Assembly: GCA_910584165.1 (NCBI GenBank)
Contig: CAJTZU010000001.1
Span: 248,001 to 312,000 of the forward strand
DNA: 64,000 nucleotides
Reading direction: 5' to 3'
From: an uncultured Bacilli bacterium
GTDB taxonomy: Bacteria > Bacillota_I > Bacilli_A > RF39 > UBA660
The notes beneath the pieces were generated by a model. It saw only the letters and a program-made list of their open reading frames with translations, was not told the origin of the DNA and did not search any database. A program made the translations under genes and the position numbers. The stretch's first letter is position 1; every line of letters begins with the position of its first letter. This document shows, in pieces, positions 59,431-64,000 of the stretch.

Positions 59431-60139
59431 CTTTCATATCCTTTTCAATTTTTACTTCTATATTTTTCAAATATTGGTAGGCTAATAACCTAATTTTTTC
59501 TCCTTGAGTTTGTCCAATTTCAAAAGCAATTAAAAATTTATTCTTTAAGTTGTTAGAACAACTTTTTAAAATATCTTCATAAAAATACAATCCATGATTA
59601 TCAGCATATAAGGCTACATGAGGTTCATTATTTTTAACTACCTCCATAATTTCTTCGTCATAATCAATATAAGGAGGATTACTAATAATAACATCAAATT
59701 TATCGATTATTCCATGTAACATATTATTTTTTTTAAAGGTTACTTCTACTTCCTGCTTAGATGCATTATGACTAGCAGCTTCTAATGCCTCACTAGAAAT
59801 ATCTACTGCTGTTACCTTACTATTAGGAAATAATTTTTTTAATGTAATCGCAATACAACCACTACCTGTACCTAAATCTATGATAGATATATCTTCCTCA
59901 AAATGACCCTTTATATAATTTATTGTTTTTTCTACTAACTCTTCTGTTTCAAATCTTGGAATTAATACCCTTCTATCCACATCAAAAATAAAACCATAAA
60001 AATCTACATTTCCAATGATATATTGAACAGGTTCTCCATTTTCTAATCTTTTAAGACCATCTTTTAAATTTTCTTCATCAATATATTTTTTTAAATATTC
60101 TTTGTTATATTCTTTTAATTCTTCTTCTGTATACTTCAT
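59396..60139 (-). CDS. prmC: Release factor glutamine methyltransferase (PrmC/HemK)
   Basis: The 247-residue enzyme methylates the GGQ glutamine of RF1 and RF2. It has GEPVQYIIGNVDFYG, IPRFETEELVEKT, the SAM motif DLGTGSGCIAIT and the catalytic NPPY (SNPPYIDYDEE). It follows prfA by 16 bases, the usual neighbour, so this copy is the likely PrmC. It is slightly short in the N-terminal helical domain. No strong ribosome site precedes the ATG, consistent with coupling to prfA. A diverged paralogue lies at 57670. Confidence 0.93.
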   Translation of the reverse strand: MKYTEEELKEYNKEYLKKYIDEENLKDGLKRLENGEPVQYIIGNVDFYGFIFDVDRRVLIPRFETEELVEKTINYIKGHFEEDISIIDLGTGSGCIAITLKKLFPNSKVTAVDISSEALEAASHNASKQEVEVTFKKNNMLHGIIDKFDVIISNPPYIDYDEEIMEVVKNNEPHVALYADNHGLYFYEDILKSCSNNLKNKFLIAFEIGQTQGEKIRLLAYQYLKNIEVKIEKDMKGLDRFVFITNK

Positions 60140-60155
60140 AATAAAAGAAAAGAGA

Positions 60156-61211
60156 TTACTCTCCTCTTAACTTTCTAGCTTGGTCTTCTGTAATTAGAGC
60201 TTCAATAATATCTTCTAAATCTCCATCCATTACTCTTTGTAACTGCATAGTAGAAAAACCAATACGATGGTCTGTTACACGATTTTGTGGATAGTTATAA
60301 GTACGAATTTTTTCTGACCTATCTCCTGTACCAATCTTACTTCTTCTTTCACTACCAATTTCAGCTTCTTGACGCTCTAACTCTGCTTCATAAAGGCGTG
60401 CCTTTAATACCTGCATAGCTTCCGCTTTATTTTGAATTTGACTTCTTTGGTTTTGACAAGTAACTACAGTATTAGTTGGTAAGTGCGTAATACGTACAGC
60501 AGATGGAGTTGTATTAACCCCTTGTCCACCATGACCACTCGCACAATATACATCGATTCTTAAATCATTATCTTTGATTTCAATATCAACATCTTCTACT
60601 TCTGGCATAACAAGAACTGTTGCAGTAGAAGTTTGAATTCTTCCTTGTGATTCTGTTTCTGGAACTCTCTGTACACGGTGAGATCCTGACTCATATTTTA
60701 ATTTAGAATAAACATTATCTCCCTTAACTCTAAATTCTACTTGTGAGTATCCCCCAGCAGTTCCTTCTTCTGCATTTATCTCTTCTACTTTCCACCCTTG
60801 AGATTCTGCATAATAAGAATACATTCTATATAAGTCACCAGCAAAGATATTTGCTTCATCTCCCCCAGCTGCTCCTCTAATTTCTACAATAACATCTTTT
60901 CCATCATTAGGATCTTTTGGTAAAAGAATAATTTCAAAATCACTTTCTAATTTTTTCTTTCTCTCACTTAAAGTTTCATATTCTTCTTTTGCCATCTCTC
61001 CAAGTTCAGGATCTTTCATCATACTTTTCGCATCTTCTAGGTTTGCTAAAATACTTTTATATTCTTGATAGGCTTCATAAGCCTCTTTTAAAGATGCCTG
61101 TTCTTTGGTTAATTCTGTTGCTTTTTTAATATCTGAAAATACTTCTGGTTTCATTAGCTCTTCTTGTAATTCTAAATATCTAGTTTCTATCGCTTTTAGC
61201 CTTTCAATCAT
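60156..61211 (-). CDS. prfA: Peptide chain release factor 1
   Basis: This 351-residue class I release factor reads UAA and UAG. It has the N-terminal coiled coil, the codon-recognition segment RVPETESQGRIQTSTATV (PET in place of the common PAT), and the catalytic SGHGGQGVNTTPSAVR with the GGQ that PrmC methylates. AAAGGAAG sets the ATG at 61211 (MIERLKAIETRYLELQ), so the upstream 19-codon extension is rejected. Presence of RF1 with TGA stops elsewhere in the window fits the standard bacterial code. Confidence 0.96.
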   Translation of the reverse strand: MIERLKAIETRYLELQEELMKPEVFSDIKKATELTKEQASLKEAYEAYQEYKSILANLEDAKSMMKDPELGEMAKEEYETLSERKKKLESDFEIILLPKDPNDGKDVIVEIRGAAGGDEANIFAGDLYRMYSYYAESQGWKVEEINAEEGTAGGYSQVEFRVKGDNVYSKLKYESGSHRVQRVPETESQGRIQTSTATVLVMPEVEDVDIEIKDNDLRIDVYCASGHGGQGVNTTPSAVRITHLPTNTVVTCQNQRSQIQNKAEAMQVLKARLYEAELERQEAEIGSERRSKIGTGDRSEKIRTYNYPQNRVTDHRIGFSTMQLQRVMDGDLEDIIEALITEDQARKLRGE

Positions 61212-61283
61212 GAAAATCTTCCTTTCATCCAATGAACAAATTATACTATATTTATGCTTAAAAAACAAGAGAAATACCTTGGA

Positions 61284-61309
61284 AAGAAAAAAAGGAAGAG
61301 AAACTTCCT
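61284..61309 (-). terminator. Intrinsic terminator of the ABC-2 permease pair
   Basis: Minus strand AGGAAG-TTTCT-CTTCCT followed by seven T, overlapping the stop at 61308. Confidence 0.88.
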
Positions 61310-62933
61310 AATTCTTAATATCCCTTTTTCGGTAAAGGAAAATGGTTAGGGATAGTGCTATTAAAACGGCAAAAATACTAATTATAATTCCTTTTAATGG
61401 ACTTACATTAATAATTCCAACATCCCTTAAATACGTATATCCGCTTTTCAACATAAATTCTTGATCAACATATAGAAATGGTGTATATTCCATAAACTTC
61501 ATCCAAGTTCCTGAACCAAAAATAGAATAAAGAGTAGGAATAAAAGTACCTACTAAAACAGAATAAAAGCTAAGTAGCATAGAAACAAAGTTTGTAATAA
61601 CCGTACTAAAAGTAGTAACAGATAGTAGTAACATAATAGAAAGAATTGGAAGAAGTGGAATTTCACAAATAAGGATTTGCAACAACATATGAAGAATGTA
61701 ATTCACTTCTATTACATGACCATTAAAATATACCAATTTTGGTGTGAGTAACTCGTGAAAACCAAATCTAAAACCTGCATAGAAGTAGATTAGAAGGAAT
61801 GCTGCTATCCAAAGAATATAGGTGTGAAGTACTAAATAGATAAATTTACCTAATATTACTTTCGCCCTAGAAATAGGTTCTGTCAGTAACATCTTATCTG
61901 TTTTCGCAGCATGTTCTCCACTTACAATACCACCACTAGTAACAATTACTAACAGTAATATAACAATACCAAGTCTTAATACTAAATCTGCCACTGTTTT
62001 ACTAGTAACGTAATTGAATACACCAGTATCTAATAGTAGACTATCCTGACTTTTCTGATGAAGAATACTATAGTCTAAAATTGCTGTATATTCTTTTTCT
62101 AATTTTCGATATACTTTCCTTTCTCTTAAATAACTATTGTAATTAGAATAATTAAAAGATATATTACTTCTTGTAAATTCTTTTAAAGTATACACAGTAG
62201 TATCCATATAAAATTCCATTCGCAAAAAAATATTCTGCACTCTATAATCAGAAAAAGATTCTAATTTTTGGTCAACAATCATTTGATAATATTTTTGATA
62301 TTCCTTTTTAGTAATCCTTTCCTCGTCAATATTATCATAAATAACTCCAGGATTTTTCTTTTCTGTATATTCATTTTTTTCTAACAAGTATTCTATATAT
62401 CGATAATATTTATTTTCCTCTAATAGTCTTTTATAACTATTTTTTTCTTCTTCATATTGTTCCTTTAATTCTTCTAATGGAACTTTCGATTCTTTAATCT
62501 CTTTTAAAGAGTTCTTATATACAACACATGCATAATTTCCACAACTTTTTTCTAAATCAAAAGAGTAACTTGGATTTTCCACTAATTGATTAATGATAAA
62601 TGTTTTACAATCTAAATCTATCACATTAGAAACAATTTTATTTTTCCATGGTTCAGAAACAGGATATACTTTTTCTTCCAAAGATAGTTTCCAATAATAA
62701 AGATAAAATTCATTTTCTAATGTTGGATTTTTTTCTACTTCCTTTTTTGTGCTTTGATACATCATCTCTGCTATACTATAATCATTACTATCTTCATCGT
62801 TAGAAAAACTAAATCCCATGATAAGTTCTACTGAAACAATTACAGAAAGCAATAGTACTACTAAACTAGATATTATTTTTTTTAATGTATAATTTTTAAT
62901 AAATTCACACTTGATTACATTTAATATTTTCAT
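61308..62933 (-). CDS. ABC-2 family permease (paralogue 1)
   Basis: The 541-residue protein has an N-terminal membrane helix (IISSLVVLLLSVIVSVELIMG), a long extracytoplasmic region of about 260 residues with charged coiled-coil segments, and a C-terminal block of about five helices. The conserved loop TSGGIVSGEHAAKTDKMLLT precedes PISRAKVILGKFI, the ABC-2 permease signature. It is a clear paralogue of the next gene upstream (IITSSGIISGEHSNKTEKTLL). No ATPase is in view; it probably lies beyond the window. AAGGAG sets the start. Substrate unknown. Confidence 0.85.
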   Translation of the reverse strand: MKILNVIKCEFIKNYTLKKIISSLVVLLLSVIVSVELIMGFSFSNDEDSNDYSIAEMMYQSTKKEVEKNPTLENEFYLYYWKLSLEEKVYPVSEPWKNKIVSNVIDLDCKTFIINQLVENPSYSFDLEKSCGNYACVVYKNSLKEIKESKVPLEELKEQYEEEKNSYKRLLEENKYYRYIEYLLEKNEYTEKKNPGVIYDNIDEERITKKEYQKYYQMIVDQKLESFSDYRVQNIFLRMEFYMDTTVYTLKEFTRSNISFNYSNYNSYLRERKVYRKLEKEYTAILDYSILHQKSQDSLLLDTGVFNYVTSKTVADLVLRLGIVILLLVIVTSGGIVSGEHAAKTDKMLLTEPISRAKVILGKFIYLVLHTYILWIAAFLLIYFYAGFRFGFHELLTPKLVYFNGHVIEVNYILHMLLQILICEIPLLPILSIMLLLSVTTFSTVITNFVSMLLSFYSVLVGTFIPTLYSIFGSGTWMKFMEYTPFLYVDQEFMLKSGYTYLRDVGIINVSPLKGIIISIFAVLIALSLTIFLYRKRDIKN

Positions 62934-62943
62934 AAATTACTCC

Positions 62944-64000
62944 TTAATTTTTTACATCTCTTTTGATATATACTAGGCTTGCTACTACATAACAAATAAG
63001 AATCGTAATAAGAGAAACGAATAAGCCTAATTGCCAACTCACATCAACATATTGTAATGTTTCTAAGAAAAAATTGTTTCCTTCTTGTACATCATATAAA
63101 TTCATATAAGGAAATGGAGTGTATACTAAAAAGAAAAGACCATATTGAACGATATATTGCCATAACCAACAAGATAGAATAGCCATAACTGTACAAATAC
63201 TTGCTGTAACTGCTGTATTTAAAGTAATTGTCGAAAGCATAAAAAGAATAGATAATATTGCAATAACAGGAATACCATTAATAAAAATCATCTTTACCAT
63301 GTAAAAGATATAATTCACTTCTTCTACAACACCATTATGATAAATAAGTTTAGATGTAAATAAATCAGCAAAGCCAAAACGAATTCCAGAATAAAGAAAA
63401 ATTAATAAAAATGCTACAAGCCAAATAAGATAGGTATGTAAAATCAAATATAAAAACTTACTAAAGAATACCTTATACCTTTTTATAGGAGTTATTAATA
63501 AAGTTTTCTCTGTTTTATTAGAATGTTCTCCACTTATAATTCCACTGCTTGTTATAATTACTAACAATAGAATAACAACAGATAAATTTAAAACTTGATT
63601 TACAGCAGCCTTCGTACTGTGATAATATCCATGACCAACTAGTCCTTGTTGATATTTTAATTCTAAATCATGTTTTTTTTCATGATTAAAACTGTAAAGA
63701 ATAATGGCATTTTCGTTTTCTATAATATTATTTTCTGCTTTTATATATCGAACATAACCTTTATAATCTATATTCGAAAATTCTCCATTTTCTCTTTTCC
63801 AATTTTCTTCAGAAAGAATTTCATGCGTATTAGATATTTTTTGAAGCTGTATAAAATTTAAAGCACGGATATCTTTTTCATCTTCTAGTTTTTGTGAAAC
63901 AATATACTTATAATATTTCTTATTTTCTTCCGTTATTTGATCATCTAATCGATGGGAATCACTAGTAAAATGAGAATCTTCTTCACCAAATTCTTCAAAC
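62944..64000 (-). CDS. ABC-2 family permease (paralogue 2, 5' end outside window)
   Basis: The frame stays open from the stop at 62944 to the window edge (at least 352 residues). A nominal start at 63567 is only an internal TTG. The upstream part is a charged extracytoplasmic region (KLEDEKDIRALNF, NTHEILSEENWKR). The downstream part repeats the ABC-2 block VVILLLVIITSSGIISGEHS, then KTEKTLLITPIKRYKVFFS and five helices. It matches the following gene along the C-terminal half and is separated from it by ten bases, so the two probably form a heterodimer. Confidence 0.85.
   Translation of the reverse strand, partial: FEEFGEEDSHFTSDSHRLDDQITEENKKYYKYIVSQKLEDEKDIRALNFIQLQKISNTHEILSEENWKRENGEFSNIDYKGYVRYIKAENNIIENENAIILYSFNHEKKHDLELKYQQGLVGHGYYHSTKAAVNQVLNLSVVILLLVIITSSGIISGEHSNKTEKTLLITPIKRYKVFFSKFLYLILHTYLIWLVAFLLIFLYSGIRFGFADLFTSKLIYHNGVVEEVNYIFYMVKMIFINGIPVIAILSILFMLSTITLNTAVTASICTVMAILSCWLWQYIVQYGLFFLVYTPFPYMNLYDVQEGNNFFLETLQYVDVSWQLGLFVSLITILICYVVASLVYIKRDVKN

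Noticed and set aside
62944..63567. A short 207-residue permease starting at 63567, possibly a truncated pseudogene
   Set aside because: The 63567 start is a TTG inside a frame that stays open to the window edge and matches the downstream paralogue, so it is a normal gene cut by the window.
1..64000. Mycoplasma-type genetic code (TGA as Trp)
   Set aside because: TGA serves as a genuine stop (for example the symporter at 2592 and ATGA-coupled genes at 48969 and 53998), and Trp is read from TGG.

Overview
This 64 kb window looks like chromosomal DNA from a very AT-rich Bacillota, most likely a Bacilli, Erysipelotrichia or RF39-like gut lineage. The grounds are the base composition, strong purine-rich ribosome sites, intrinsic terminators after most operons, a T-box, and the order lexA / small SOS gene / tkt / UPF0154, which matches the Bacillus lexA-yneA-yneB-ynzC-tkt-yneE-yneF order. 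TGA is used as a stop codon, so this is not a mycoplasma-type code. Murein (MurF), LexA and type IV pilin-like genes also argue for a walled cell. Almost all genes are on the minus strand; the exceptions are a DUF3792 membrane gene, lexA, two tRNAs and a small block at 30.5-34.6 kb. There are no rRNAs, insertion sequences, CRISPR arrays or prophages.

Layout. 1-2.6 kb: an ABC-2 exporter operon (ATPase and two permeases, the second cut by the window edge) behind two tandem structured leader RNAs, each with its own terminator. 2.6-7.4 kb: a DAACS symporter, an unknown membrane protein, and an operon of cysteine desulfurase, CxxC redox protein and CcdA-like protein. 7.4-11.4 kb: two large extracytoplasmic repeat proteins. 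11.8-17.6 kb: DUF3792, phosphoesterase, tgt, two related unknown proteins with ADP-ribosyltransferase-like motifs, murF, UPF0154. 17.6-20.6 kb: tkt and a 52-residue membrane protein divergent from lexA, with a LexA-type box in each promoter. 20.6-29.4 kb: two polytopic unknowns, nucleotidyltransferase, truB, Zn-peptidase, cysS, lipoprotein.

29.6-34.7 kb: tRNA-Ile2(CAT), tRNA-Leu(TAG), Nudix, an unknown, an AraC/GyrI-type regulator, and a cassette of VirB4/HerA-type ATPase plus a Cys-rich repeat protein. 34.7-45.7 kb: surface repeat protein, Smr, PfkB kinase, ppdK, tdk, Xer recombinase and several unknowns. 45.8-54.6 kb: priA, two unknowns, a pilin-like gene, and T-box-controlled pheST with an extra small leading gene. 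54.6-61.2 kb: MBL hydrolase, DHH phosphoesterase, rnhB, two prmC paralogues flanking an ORF6N/PLD-like gene, and prfA. 61.3-64 kb: two tandem paralogous ABC-2 permeases, the upstream one running off the edge.

The most notable item is the tandem leader RNA at 2.32-2.60 kb. Two aptamer-like domains share conserved junction sequence and a compensated stem, each overlaps a terminator, and both precede one exporter operon. I could not assign it to a riboswitch class. Also worth attention are the small SOS-box gene, the ATPase/Cys-rich cassette, the putative ADP-ribosyltransferase-fold pair and the prmC duplication around ORF6N.
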